From assembly GCF_009725995.1 (NCBI RefSeq), contig NZ_RCNS01000002.1, positions 496,001 to 560,000 of the forward strand: a stretch of DNA of 64,000 nucleotides, given 5' to 3'. Position 1 is the stretch's first letter; each line of letters starts with the position of its first letter. The notes under the pieces were generated by a model. It saw only the letters and a list, made by a program, of their open reading frames with translations, did no database searches and was not told the DNA's origin. The DNA comes from Zobellia laminariae (GTDB lineage: Bacteria > Bacteroidota > Bacteroidia > Flavobacteriales > Flavobacteriaceae). Position numbers and translations under genes: made by a program. Below are positions 24,841 to 35,051 of this stretch, one piece after another.

Positions 24841-26454
24841 ATGAAAACAATAAAAAAACATAAATTATTTAAAGGCCTCATAGGTACCTTTGGTTTGCTG
24901 GCCATGGTATTAGGTCTTAATAGTTGCGAGCAATTTGATTTAAATGAAGACCCGGCAGCTTCACAGTTACAGGTGGTTACTTATAGTTCTATGCCACAGT
25001 TAGAGCTTGGTGTTACGGGTATCTATGGTAAATTGAACAAAGCGGCATGGATGTCAACTTTTTATGTGAACGGTTGGTCAGGAGATGATATAACTACCCA
25101 CGTTGCGAGTAATAAGGCAGATTTCAGAGAGTATGATCAACGATTTGTAACACCTGAAAACTCTAGGACTTTAACGAATTGGGAAGGCGTTTATGAGATG
25201 ATTCGTGCGGCAAATACGGTATTCCAGAGTATTGAAGGAGTAACATTGTCGGACCCAGATCCTACCAAGCAAGAGAGATTAATAGGAGAAACTTATTTTT
25301 TAAGGGCCATTATGTTCAATCACTTAATGCGTATTCATGGTAGAATTCCTTTGGTATTGGAAGTTGATCCATTTCAACAACCTGAACTGGCTACTCAAGA
25401 AGCTGTTTTTGCACAAATAGAAAGTGATCTCTTAGAAGCGGAAGCAAGGTTACCGATAAGTACAAATGTTGGATCTACAAGACCTAGTAGTGGTACGGCA
25501 AGAGCCTTTTTGGCACGGTTGTATATGGATTGGGCAGGTTATCCATTAAAGGATACCAGTAAATATGCAATGGCGGCTTCAAGTGCTAAATCAGTTATGG
25601 ATAATGCGGCAGCGCATGGCTTTGGCTTAGAACCTGATTTGGCAAAACTATGGTCTTTAGCAGGTAGATTTACACAAGAAGGTATCTTTACTATCGCCTA
25701 TAGTAATGCAGCTGGCAACCTAACAAATAGAAAAATGGGAAAATTAGGTTTACCAGCTGACCCAGGTCTCAATGGGTGGCAAGAGACATTTGCTGAAATT
25801 CGATTTTTTGAAGATATGCCCGAAGGAGCTAGAAAAGAAGCAACATATTATGCCGAATTGCCAGTTGGTGACGATGGGGCTATTAATTTAGATAATCCTA
25901 CCAAAATACTCAAGTGGGAAGAATTTAAGGATCAACAAAACCCACTTTTAAGAAAGATTGTTGGAGATTTAGCCGATGGTGATTGGGCACAATTTCAAAC
26001 CCTTAGGAGTGATTTGTATATGAGATATGCGGAGGTTCTATTGATTTACGCAGAAGCTTCTGGCGAAGCAGGAACAGCTGGTGCAGATGCATGGGAGGCT
26101 TTAAATATGGTTCATAGAAGAGCTGAGGGAATTGATTTGAATACTACTTCTCCAACGGATTTAACGGCCGGTGATGGTACTCTACAGGATCTTGCTTTTA
26201 CCGAAAGAAAATGGGAGTTTGCAGGCGAGTTTATCCGTTGGAACGATTTAGTACGTAAAGAAAAAGTTCAGGAAGCGTTGGGCAATAGAAACCCACAAGT
26301 TTCAATAGGTACAACCTATGACGCGGATGGAAATGGATCTCCCAAACCATTGACAACAGCTCAAAATCCAATACTAGGATCACTGGGTACGGACAATTAT
26401 TTTGCCCCGATACCACTTCAGGAAATAGAACAAAATCCTAACCTTGGTAATTAA
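24841..26454 (+). CDS. susD: SusD-like surface glycan-binding lipoprotein
   Basis: 537 aa from the ATG at 24841; an in-frame TTG at 24820 would add seven residues ahead of the signal. A lipoprotein signal ends at a Cys in the LNSC box (about residue 29). The RagB/SusD pattern is clear: ETYFLRAIMFNHLMRIHGRIPLV, ARAFLARLYMDWAGYPL, and the C-terminal TERKWEFAGEFIRWNDLVR and NYFAPIPLQEIEQNPNL. It caps the SusC partner encoded 33 bases upstream. A hairpin terminator follows. Confidence 0.94.
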   Translation: MKTIKKHKLFKGLIGTFGLLAMVLGLNSCEQFDLNEDPAASQLQVVTYSSMPQLELGVTGIYGKLNKAAWMSTFYVNGWSGDDITTHVASNKADFREYDQRFVTPENSRTLTNWEGVYEMIRAANTVFQSIEGVTLSDPDPTKQERLIGETYFLRAIMFNHLMRIHGRIPLVLEVDPFQQPELATQEAVFAQIESDLLEAEARLPISTNVGSTRPSSGTARAFLARLYMDWAGYPLKDTSKYAMAASSAKSVMDNAAAHGFGLEPDLAKLWSLAGRFTQEGIFTIAYSNAAGNLTNRKMGKLGLPADPGLNGWQETFAEIRFFEDMPEGARKEATYYAELPVGDDGAINLDNPTKILKWEEFKDQQNPLLRKIVGDLADGDWAQFQTLRSDLYMRYAEVLLIYAEASGEAGTAGADAWEALNMVHRRAEGIDLNTTSPTDLTAGDGTLQDLAFTERKWEFAGEFIRWNDLVRKEKVQEALGNRNPQVSIGTTYDADGNGSPKPLTTAQNPILGSLGTDNYFAPIPLQEIEQNPNLGN

Positions 26455-26481
26455 GGAATAGTTTGTTGAGTTAGTTAGATT

Positions 26482-26520
26482 AAAACGGTAGGATTTAAAA
26501 AACCTACCGTTTTTTCTTTT
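26482..26520 (+). terminator. Rho-independent terminator after susD
   Basis: Arms AAAACGGTAGG (26482-26492) and CCTACCGTTTT (26503-26513) followed by a T-rich tract. It closes the susC-susD unit and separates it from the next gene. Confidence 0.87.
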
Positions 26521-26628
26521 TATTAGGATTTCGAGTCCTATTTTAGAGGTTTTAAGAAGGTTATAGAGTTAATTTGAAATTAGAGATTTTAAATGTAATA
26601 CCAGATTAAGTAAGAAATATATATTTGG

Positions 26629-28067
26629 ATGATTAAATTTTTTTTAGGGCTTTATTATGTTGTTTTTTAATAAACTGTACTAATAATAACAAGCATGAAG
26701 AAGGTAGGAAATTGGCTAAGATTCATTGCGCATCGTGTCATGTATTTCCAGAACCTTCAATATTGCCTAGAAGAGTGTGGGGTGAAAAAATCTTACCAAA
26801 TATGGGGTTGAAAATGGGCATGTCACATGGCCCTATTTATAGCTATGGAAACTCTGAAGCACAAGACAGCTTAAGCCCTACTATGTCTCAAGAAGACTGG
26901 GATAATATAGTCCATTATTATTTAAATCAATCAAAGAATAGTAATCCTCAAAGCTTGATTCAAGATCAAGAAAAAAGCACTTTATTTAAAACTCATCTGT
27001 TTTCGCAGGATTCTTTGTCAGTGCTTTCAATGATTTCCTATAACGATGAAGATGGAAATCTATTTTTAGGGAATGCAAGTACTTCTGAATTATTAACAGT
27101 AGATACGGATGGCCATATTCTTAACAACCAAAAACTGGATAGTCCACCTGTTAAAGTAGCATTTAAAGATTCTTTAAATTACGTATTGACAATAGGTTCC
27201 ATGAATCCCTCGGATGAGGCAAATGGAAAACTGAAAATCGGGAATAATATTATCGATGGTTTAATAAGACCAGTGGATTTTTTGATTCATGATATTAATT
27301 CTGATGGATATGACGATGTGTTTGTGTGTAATTATGGTAACAATATTGGAGATTTCTCTCTATACGAAAATTTAAAAAATGGAACCTACAGTAAAAAGAT
27401 AATTCACCCTTTGTCCGGAGCAATAAAGGTGCAAATGGCTAATATGGATGACGATAATGAAAATGAAATTGTGGTTTTGTTTGCTCAAGAACATGAATAT
27501 ATCATGATTTGGGATTACGAGAATAATACCTTTAGTGGTCAAAAAGTAGTTCAATTTCAACCGGCCTTTGGCTCTGTAGATTTTCAGTTAAGGGATATGA
27601 ATGGTGATGGACTAAAGGATATTATTATAGGTAATGGTGATAATTCCGACCTGTCTACGGTTCTCAAAAATTTTCATGGAGTACGTGTACTTCTGAATAG
27701 GGGTAATCTAGGGTTTACTGAAGATTATTTCTATCCTATTCACGGAGTTAGTAAAGTAGTGGTAGAAGATTTTGATTTAGATGGCGACAATGATATTCTT
27801 ACGGTTTCCAATTTTGGAGATTTTACCGATCCTAAGTTTAGAAGTGTTCAATTTTTACTCAATGAAGGAGAATTAAAATTCACACCAAAATCTATTAATG
27901 GGCTACCAGATTTTAGATGGCAAACTATTGATGTAAACGATTTTGATAATGACGGTGATTTAGATGTTTTTTTAGGAGCGTTCAATTTGGAGATTGGGCC
28001 GAAAGAGTCAAGCATTTCAGTTAACCAAAATATTTCTTGGGCAAGATTAGAAAATACTTTGCATTAA
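26629..28067 (+). pseudogene. FG-GAP/VCBS-repeat lipoprotein with c-type heme motif, frame broken in its signal peptide
   Basis: The long frame encodes, after a CxxCH heme motif (HCASCH), several FG-GAP/VCBS calcium-binding-like repeats (D-x-N-x-D-G-x-D-D, e.g. DINSDGYDDVF, DMNGDGLKDIII, DFDLDGDNDIL, DFDNDGDLDVF). In the long frame the only available start is a TTG directly before the heme motif and would lack an export signal. An ATG at 26629 starts a signal-like peptide one frame off. One extra T in the T8 run at 26638-26645 would join them into a 479-aa lipoprotein: signal to Cys17 (LINC), heme cysteines 34 and 37. The gene is therefore broken, phase-variable, rescued by slippage, or a sequencing error. 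Function unknown; surface glycan handling is inferred from its place after susD. Confidence 0.7.
26638..26645 (+). repeat. T8 homopolymer at the frame break of the FG-GAP/heme gene
   Basis: Eight consecutive T sit in codons 4-6 of the signal peptide. Adding one T (or removing two) restores one open frame of 480 codons from ATG 26629 to the stop at 28067. Confidence 0.7.
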
Positions 28068-28070
28068 TTT

Positions 28071-28655
28071 TTAGTGTAAATCTTCATTAGACCGATCAGG
28101 AACATTAACAATGCTCGGTTTTTGCATTAAAGCAATAATGTCTTGTAGTTCCCTATCGCTAAGGTCAAAAATCGCTTTTTTAAAGTAAAAATTTGAAACT
28201 TCATTGATTCCATGAATATACAAATCAAATTTATAGTTCTCTAAAACCCAGTTTAAACACTCCTTTTGGGTTGTTTGTTCTTCTAATTTCCAAGCTAAAA
28301 CGTAGGCCTTTTTGTTTGACAATCTTGTAGAATCTTTATCCTGTCTGCTGTATTCCGAAATCATAGCGGCCAAAAGACTTGGGCTTTTGATAAAGTCTTT
28401 TGAAAACAAACCACTTCCTATTTGTTGATTTAAGCTAGAAGTTAAAATATTGGGATACTCTTGTTCATACAATTCATAAAATCGTTCTGGTAACTCTTTT
28501 GCGAACTTTACTTTTGTGACAAATTCGGTCAATTCTTTTTCAGTAACAAAGCTATTCCAAGTACTTCTTAAATAGTAATAATAGCCAAGTGAAAAAATAA
28601 GACCAACGGCCACGATCAAAAATGTAAATTTCAGTATTTTTTTCTTAATTGTCAT
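28071..28655 (-). CDS. Membrane-anchored, degenerate GT51-like transglycosylase-domain protein
   Basis: 194 aa with one N-terminal membrane segment (about 8-28). The C-terminal part resembles the peptidoglycan glycosyltransferase (GT51) domain of class A penicillin-binding proteins and MtgA: KKAYVLAWKLEEQTTQKECLNWVLENY matches the K-x-x-E-x-x-x-A-x-x-L-E...K-x-x-I-L-E-x-Y-L-N motif, and NEVSNFYFKKAIFDLSDRELQDIIALMQKP matches the later Y-F-x-K...L-x-E motif. The N-terminal catalytic Glu-Asp-x-x-F motif is not evident, so activity is doubtful. It is on the strand opposite its FG-GAP neighbours, and its stop lies 3 bases from that of the upstream gene. Role unknown. Confidence 0.6.
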   Translation of the reverse strand: MTIKKKILKFTFLIVAVGLIFSLGYYYYLRSTWNSFVTEKELTEFVTKVKFAKELPERFYELYEQEYPNILTSSLNQQIGSGLFSKDFIKSPSLLAAMISEYSRQDKDSTRLSNKKAYVLAWKLEEQTTQKECLNWVLENYKFDLYIHGINEVSNFYFKKAIFDLSDRELQDIIALMQKPSIVNVPDRSNEDLH

Positions 28656-28848
28656 GGCTCTTATTTCAATTATTAGATGTGATGATTTTGTAGAAAACGA
28701 AGCTAATTAATTATCTATTTATCAACAAATTATAGAGAGTGCAAATACCATTTATTTTATCTTAAAAAACCGTTGTAGAGCAAGGGATTTAGCATTAAAC
28801 TTCGTATTTTGTAAGTTGTAAAATAATAGATGTTTTAAATACTTTTTT

Positions 28849-31800
28849 ATGATGTTTTCAGGAATGACTCACGGGCTAAAAAGTTTAGCTAAGTATTTTA
28901 TTTTTAGTGTGATTTTTTTAGGTTTTATCTCTTGTGAAAACTCAAAAAAAAAACGAAAAAAAAAATCAACGATGAGACACCGAAAGAGTATTTGTTTGTT
29001 TCAATTTCTGAGGAAGAAACAGGCATTGATTTTGTAAATCATTTAGAAGAGTCATTAGAATCAAATTATTATCAATACATGTACACCTACATTGGTGGTG
29101 GTGTTGCTGTTGGTGATTTGAACGATGATGGTTTTGATGATATTTATTTCACATCCAATTCATCAGAAGATAAATTATATCTAAACACAGGCAATCTTAA
29201 TTTTAAGGATGTTACGGAATCAGCCGGAATAGAACAGCGCCCGGGTTTTAATACCGGGGTTACTATGGCCGATGTAAATGGAGATGGCCTTTTGGACATC
29301 TATGTTTCAAGAGGCGGATGGCAAGATGATGGTAATAAATTTAAAAATCTCCTCTACATAAATAATGGGCCTTCAGGCGATGCCGGAGTGTCATTTACAG
29401 AACGAGCAGAAGAATTGGGTCTTGCTGATGCCAATAGAACTATTCAAGCTACATTTTTTGATTATGATAAGGATAATGATTTGGATGTTTACATTTCAAA
29501 TACACCGGATATTACGAGTAGATCAGAAATAATCGATTTAAACAAAATTCAAAAAGACCCTAAAAGTTTAGAGCTTAAGGGTAGTGATAAGCTCTATGAA
29601 AATGATGGTACAGGACATTTTACGGATGTATCCAAAAAAGCTGGTTTACTCTATGACATTGGCTTTGGACTTAATCCGCAAGTTGGTGATTTAAATAATG
29701 ACGGTTGGGATGATATTTATATCAGTAATGATTTCAACGTGCCCGATTTAGCTTATGTAAATAATGGTGATGGAACTTTTACCGAGTCCCGTGATAAACT
29801 TTTCAAGCATATGTCGTTCAATAGTATGGGTAGTGATATGGCTGATATAGATAATGATGGCCTTTTGGATTTAATGACTTTGGATATGAACCCGCAAGAT
29901 TACGTGCGGTCTAAAACTACTATGGCCATGACGTCTATAGCAGATTTTGAAAGTATGGTAGAGAAGGGGTATCACCATCAATACATGCACAATATGTTAC
30001 AGGTCAATAACGGAAACGGCACTTTTAGTGAGATAGGTAATATGGCTGGGATTGCCAATACGGACTGGAGTTGGGCTCTATTATCGGCTGATTTTGATCT
30101 GGACGGTTTTAACGATGTTTACGTTACTAATGGTGTGTATAGGGATGTTATTGACCGCGATAAGAATAATGAAATTTTAGAAATTTTAAGAACGAATAAA
30201 AGAAAGCCCACAGCAGAAGATTTTTTAAAGTTTGCACAGATGCTTCCGCAGCAAAAATTGAAAAACTTCTTTTATCGGAATAAGGGAGATTTGACATTTG
30301 AAGACACAAGTGAATCATGGGTAGAAAGTGAACCTTCTTTCTCAAACGGAGCGGCGTATGCAGATTTTGATAATGATGGCGATTTGGATATCGTGGTGAA
30401 TAATATAAATGATAAGGCTACTTTTCTAGAAAACAGGGCTATTGATAACCAACGTAAATACTATTTAGAGCTAGATTTGGTTGCTGCCGGAAAGAATACT
30501 TTTGGAGTAGGCACAACAGTAAATTTGTACTTTGAAGACGGTACAAAACAAACGCGGCAAGTTACACCAACAAGAGGTTTTTTATCATCGGTTCCAAACT
30601 CTCTTTACTTTGGTCTAGGTAAACATTTGAACGTAAAACGGATGGAGGTTATTTGGCCTGACGGAAAAATTCAGGAATTGGAAGATGTAGACGCCAATCA
30701 ATCTTTACAGTTAAATTATCGCTTTGCGGAAACCAAAGTAAAAGAAGAAAATAAGACTGATTTACTTTTTACTAAAGTCACTTTTGATAACCGTCACTCA
30801 GACCCTTACTTTAACGATTTTGATTTACAGATTTTGCTGCCTCATAAATTGTCGCAATTAGGTCCTTCCTTGGCAAAGGCCGATATTAATGGAGACGGGC
30901 AAGAAGACATTTTTATAGGAGGAGGAAAAGACCAGCCTGGGCAACTACTTGTAAGCCGGTCAAATTCATTTCAAAAGATAAGTTCACCTGCTCTTATAGA
31001 AGATAAGTCTTATGAAGATGTTGGAGCTACTTTTTTTGATGCGGATGGCGATGGAGATAATGACCTTTACGTAGTTAGCGGCAGTTATGAGTTCAAGGAG
31101 AACCCCAGGATGTTGGTAGATAGGTTATATCTTAACGACGGCAAAGGTAATTTTGAAAAAGCTGAAAATGCTATTCCAGAAGTAGGTATTTCGGGTTCTG
31201 TAGTGGTTCCTTCGGATTATGATGGGGATGGAGATATAGATTTATTTATTGGCGGAAGACTCATTACGGGTAAATATCCGCACCCAGCAAGTAGTTTGTT
31301 GCTGGTAAATGATGCAGGTAAATTTACAATTCAAAATGATAATCTCGCTCCGGGATTACAAGGGTTAGGTCTTGTAACTGATGCCAAATGGGTAGACATC
31401 AATAATGATCAGAAACTTGATTTGGTTGTGACTGGTGAATGGATGGGGATTCAAGTATTTCTCAGTAAAAACAATAAACTAGAACGCAGTGATGCATATC
31501 CTGAATTGGCAAATGCCGTAGGTTGGTGGAACGAACTCTTAATAGATGACGTAGATGGCGATGGGGACAAAGATATTGTTGCAGGAAACTTGGGCTTAAA
31601 TTCTAAGTTTCATGCTTCTTATGAGAAACCATTTGAAATTTATACATCGGATTTTGATATGAACGGGTCGGAAGATGTTATACTGGCAAAAGAATACCAT
31701 GGCAAACAAGTTCCTGTTAGGGGTAAAGGTTGTATGACCCAGCAATTACCACATCTGGCGCAAACTATACCAACATATACAGATTTTGCTAGTAAGGATT

Positions 31801-32231
31801 TAAAAGGTATTGTTGGAGAGGGACTTCAAACGGCACTTCATTATAAGGCAACAGAATTTAAATCAGGAATATTTATAAATAACGGAGATAAATTCAGTTT
31901 TCAACCATTCGAAAATAGAGTGCAAATAGCACCAGTTAATTGTATGCTGTTTCAAGATTTTGACGGTGATGGTTTTAAGGATTTAGTATTAGCGGGCAAT
32001 AATTATCAATCTGAAGTTGAAACTACGCGTTCGGATGCTGGAATAGGTAATTTTCTTAAAGGAAATGGTAAAGGCGAGTTTAAAGCAATTTCAAGTTTAA
32101 AGTCAGGTTTTTTTGCTGATAAGGATGTTCGCAATATGACTACTATACATAAGAAAGCAGGAAGTTTTATACTGGTGGTCAATAATAATGACAAGCATGA
32201 TTTATTCAAAGTAAAAACAGCTACTAATTAA
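28849..32231 (+). pseudogene. Giant FG-GAP/ASPIC-UnbV (CRTAC1-like) lipoprotein, frame broken after the lipobox
   Basis: An ATG at 28849 opens a lipoprotein signal ending at Cys29 (GFISC) and a Lys-rich linker. The reading frame of the remainder lies one base off. Adding one A to either A10 run at 28944-28965 gives a single 1127-aa frame reading ...KKKINDETPKEYLFVSISEEETG. The body has FG-GAP/VCBS repeats (DLNDDGFDDIYF, DVNGDGLLDIYV, DIDNDGLLDLMTL, DFDNDGDLDIVV) and ASPIC/UnbV segments around residue 500-580 (TRGFLSSVPNSLYFGLG, VIWPDGKIQEL), then more repeats. Such proteins often accompany SusC/SusD pairs, and a paralogue lies at 49050-52382. Whether it is dead, phase-variable or mis-sequenced cannot be told here. 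Confidence 0.78.
28944..28965 (+). repeat. Paired A10 homopolymers (A10-CG-A10) at the frame break
   Basis: Two runs of ten A, separated by CG, encode the Lys-rich linker just after the lipobox Cys. A one-base change in either run switches between the short frame and the complete 1127-residue protein. Runs of this length are prone to replication slippage, transcriptional slippage and read errors. Confidence 0.8.
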
Positions 32232-32234
32232 AAC

Positions 32235-33878
32235 ATGAGATTGCCAATAAGGAATATATTACTTTTTGTATTTTTCTTTTTGCTTTGTACGGCAACGAGT
32301 CGGTTAACTGCGCAGCAAAATTCCGAAAAGAAACATGATTCTCTGGCCGATGTTTTTTTTAATAAAACGAAAAAGTTAAGGCGTGATAATCCGGATAGTG
32401 CTTTAGTTCTACTAGAGTCTAAACACGAGGAATTCTTACAAAAAGGAGACACGGTAAATGCCGTAAAAGCCTTGCTGGAAATGCCATATATTTATGGTCA
32501 ACATGTAGATTATACTAAATCTTATGACACGCTTTGGTTTGCTTTATTTTTAGCGGATAAGGCCAATAATGATGAGCTAAAAGCTTCTGTGTACAATTGG
32601 CTGGGCAGATTGTATAGTTTTTTTAAGCGGAAAGATGAAGCTTTGGAGTATCTGCAGACCTCTCTTGAAATTAATCGTAAACTGGTTGAAAAAGGCCAGT
32701 TGCAGAAAGCAGATTTAGTACGAAACTATTATTTACTGAGTGCAACACATAGAGTGCTGAATCAACCAGAAATGGCAAAAATTTATCTAGATAGTTGTTT
32801 CGTTAATTATGCTCCTACCAATGGTCAATTACCTATGGCTTACCTTCATTTTGAAAAAGCGTTTCAATTATCGGTGAACGACAAAAATGAAGAAGCATTG
32901 CAATTATTAGAGGAGTTAGAGCCTTGGTTTGTTGAAAATAGACCGTCCTATTTAGTTTTGGTTTATTCTGATATGGGTGATGTATATGCAAATCTATCTA
33001 ACTATAAACAGAGTAAAACCTATTATGAAAAAGCCTTGGAAGTGTCAAGGAAATATAACAGTCATGTTGATTTTTCATCTTTGGTTCATGAGAAATTAGC
33101 CAATCTATTTGAAGCGCATGGCGAGTTTGAAAAAGCTTTTAAAAATCAAAAAAAAGCTAGAGAGATAGATGCTCAATTTTTTGATAGTAGGACAGCAATA
33201 AACCAAAGCCTGTTAGAAATTAAAGACGAGTTTAGGATTGAAAAAGAAAATCAAGAACGGCTAGTACAAAAGCAGCGTTTGGAAAAATTAGAACAAGCAG
33301 ATGAAATTTCTTTTCTACAACGTATTATTTTATTAGGCTCCCTTATTTTCTTGATAATCATAGGGATAGGTTTCTTTCAATATATGCGGACAAAACATCT
33401 AGCTGAAAAGCAACTTTTAAGAAAAAATAAGCAACTAGAAATTAAAAAAGGAAAAGAACTTTTAGCATTAAAAAACAAAGAATTAGCGGTTACTGCTTTG
33501 CAAATGGTTGAAAAAGATGAATTTCTAAAGGATATTGCAGACAGATTAAAAGAGGTGGAAGGCACCACAGAAAAACCAGAAATAAAGCAAGTGCTCAAAT
33601 CTATTTCTCATAATAGATCAGATAATTGGAAAGAGTTTAGGCTGCGGTTTACGGCGGTAAATGAAACTTTTTATCATAAGATTACCACCATGTACCCAAA
33701 ACTCAGCCAAGCTGATCAGAAAATATGTGCCCTTATAAAATTAAATTTCTCCAGTAAGGAGATGTCTAGGCTTCTTGGTATTTCTGTAGAATCTGTTCAT
33801 ACCACAAGGTATAGAGTACGAAAAAAGATGAAATTGGAGAGAGGCGTGAATTTGGAAGAATATATTTCATCGCTCTAG
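32235..33878 (+). CDS. TPR-containing membrane-bound HTH transcriptional regulator
   Basis: 547 aa. A signal-like N-terminus (to about residue 30) leads a periplasmic tetratricopeptide region (about 60-320, e.g. YSDMGDVYANLSNYKQSKTYYEKAL), then one membrane segment (ILLGSLIFLIIIGIGFFQY, about 356-376), a coiled-coil, and a C-terminal helix-turn-helix (LSQADQKICALIKLNFSSKEMSRLLGISVESVHTTRYRVRKK). This TPR-TM-HTH layout is common in Bacteroidota. It starts 3 bases after the FG-GAP gene stop, so both may be co-transcribed. It could sense extracellular or periplasmic glycan state and regulate the SusCD or GH117 units; this is inference. Confidence 0.82.
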   Translation: MRLPIRNILLFVFFFLLCTATSRLTAQQNSEKKHDSLADVFFNKTKKLRRDNPDSALVLLESKHEEFLQKGDTVNAVKALLEMPYIYGQHVDYTKSYDTLWFALFLADKANNDELKASVYNWLGRLYSFFKRKDEALEYLQTSLEINRKLVEKGQLQKADLVRNYYLLSATHRVLNQPEMAKIYLDSCFVNYAPTNGQLPMAYLHFEKAFQLSVNDKNEEALQLLEELEPWFVENRPSYLVLVYSDMGDVYANLSNYKQSKTYYEKALEVSRKYNSHVDFSSLVHEKLANLFEAHGEFEKAFKNQKKAREIDAQFFDSRTAINQSLLEIKDEFRIEKENQERLVQKQRLEKLEQADEISFLQRIILLGSLIFLIIIGIGFFQYMRTKHLAEKQLLRKNKQLEIKKGKELLALKNKELAVTALQMVEKDEFLKDIADRLKEVEGTTEKPEIKQVLKSISHNRSDNWKEFRLRFTAVNETFYHKITTMYPKLSQADQKICALIKLNFSSKEMSRLLGISVESVHTTRYRVRKKMKLERGVNLEEYISSL

Positions 33879-33971
33879 TAATTAGATAATTGTAAGTCAA
33901 ATTGAAAGAACTACTTACAATTTTAGGAAAAACACTAGTAAAGGTGTTAAATTGCGGCAATATTCTGTGTA

Positions 33972-34769
33972 ATGAAGAAAGAGAAGGTAGAGTTAAAATC
34001 AACTTATAATGTCCCAAATTTAGAAAGAGGACTATCTATTATAGAACTATTGGCCACTCAACCAAAAGGCCTTACTCTGGCAGAAATTATTGAAAAACTA
34101 TCAATTGCCAAGTCTAGTGCTTTTCGCATTGTAAGTACTTTAATATTTAAGAATTACCTTCAAAAGAACGAGACCACCAAAAAAATAACTCTTTCTAGAA
34201 AGATGTTAACGCTCGGTATTTCTTCAATGAACGAGCAAAGTTTAGTAGAGCATTCCATAGATGTTATGCGTGCTGTAAGAGACGAGCTTAAGGAATCTGT
34301 TATGTTAGGTGTGTTATTAGGCTCTACAGGAACTATTTTGGAGCAAGTGCCATCTTCATATCCGGTAAAACTTTTTGTGGAGCCAGGTACTCAGTTTGAT
34401 CTTCACAGCTCTGTAGGAGGTAAATGTATATTAGCAAACATTCCTAGTGAAGAAGCAGATGAAGCTTTAAGGGGTAAAACTCTAACCAAGTATACAGAGA
34501 ATACCATCACCTCTAAAAAGGAGTTTAAGGCAATGCTAAAAGAAGTTAAGAGCAAAGGTTATGCTATTGATAATAGCGAAGACATTCAAGGGATCAATTG
34601 TGTAGGAGCTCCAATTTTCAATGAGCACGGTTACCCGGTTGCAGCACTGTGGATTACTGCTCCCTATGGTAGATTGCCAGCTTCGCAATTTGAGAGTAAA
34701 GGCAAGATTATTCAGAAGTATGCCATGAAAATTTCCACAAAATTAGGGTATCTGACCCAATCCTTATAG
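33972..34769 (+). CDS. IclR-family transcriptional regulator
   Basis: 265 aa. N-terminal winged helix (NLERGLSIIELLATQPKGLTLAEIIEKLSIAKSSAFRIVSTL, about 14-58) and C-terminal IclR effector domain (about 90-260, with GGKCILAN and the ENSEDIQGINCVGAPIF-type segment). IclR members include KdgR, which senses 2-keto-3-deoxygluconate. Both catabolic branches in this window end at KDG, so a KDG-type ligand is attractive but unproven. It sits among three regulator genes just upstream of the L-AHG operon. Confidence 0.87.
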   Translation: MKKEKVELKSTYNVPNLERGLSIIELLATQPKGLTLAEIIEKLSIAKSSAFRIVSTLIFKNYLQKNETTKKITLSRKMLTLGISSMNEQSLVEHSIDVMRAVRDELKESVMLGVLLGSTGTILEQVPSSYPVKLFVEPGTQFDLHSSVGGKCILANIPSEEADEALRGKTLTKYTENTITSKKEFKAMLKEVKSKGYAIDNSEDIQGINCVGAPIFNEHGYPVAALWITAPYGRLPASQFESKGKIIQKYAMKISTKLGYLTQSL

Positions 34770-35051
34770 TCAATTCTTCATTTTCATTAAATAAGTTCGC
34801 TCACTTCAATGTGTAAGTGAACTAGTTGATTATGGCCGTATTTAGGTCATGAAATAGCCTATTTTAATAGGTCTACGTCGGTATGAGCGCTATCACCGGT
34901 TTGTAGTCAAAATCTTCATTTTGATTTTTTCAAGGGTACTTGTGAAAGAAATCTTAAAAAAACACATATAAATAATATCGATATATCAATATTTTGTATA
35001 TTTTTGGTTCAAATAAGAAACTAGTTTCATATTTGAATAAAAAAACACCTT

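Noticed and set aside
28944..28965. Programmed ribosomal frameshift like that of IS elements or dnaX
   Set aside because: The A10 runs lack an obvious downstream stem-loop or upstream Shine-Dalgarno-like stimulator, and the short product would be a functionless lipopeptide. Slippage, phase variation or sequence error are simpler.
34770..35051. Terminator or operator from short inverted repeats (TCACTT/AAGTGA and CCTATT/AATAGG)
   Set aside because: Arms are only 6 bases, with no T run, and could arise by chance in AT-rich DNA.
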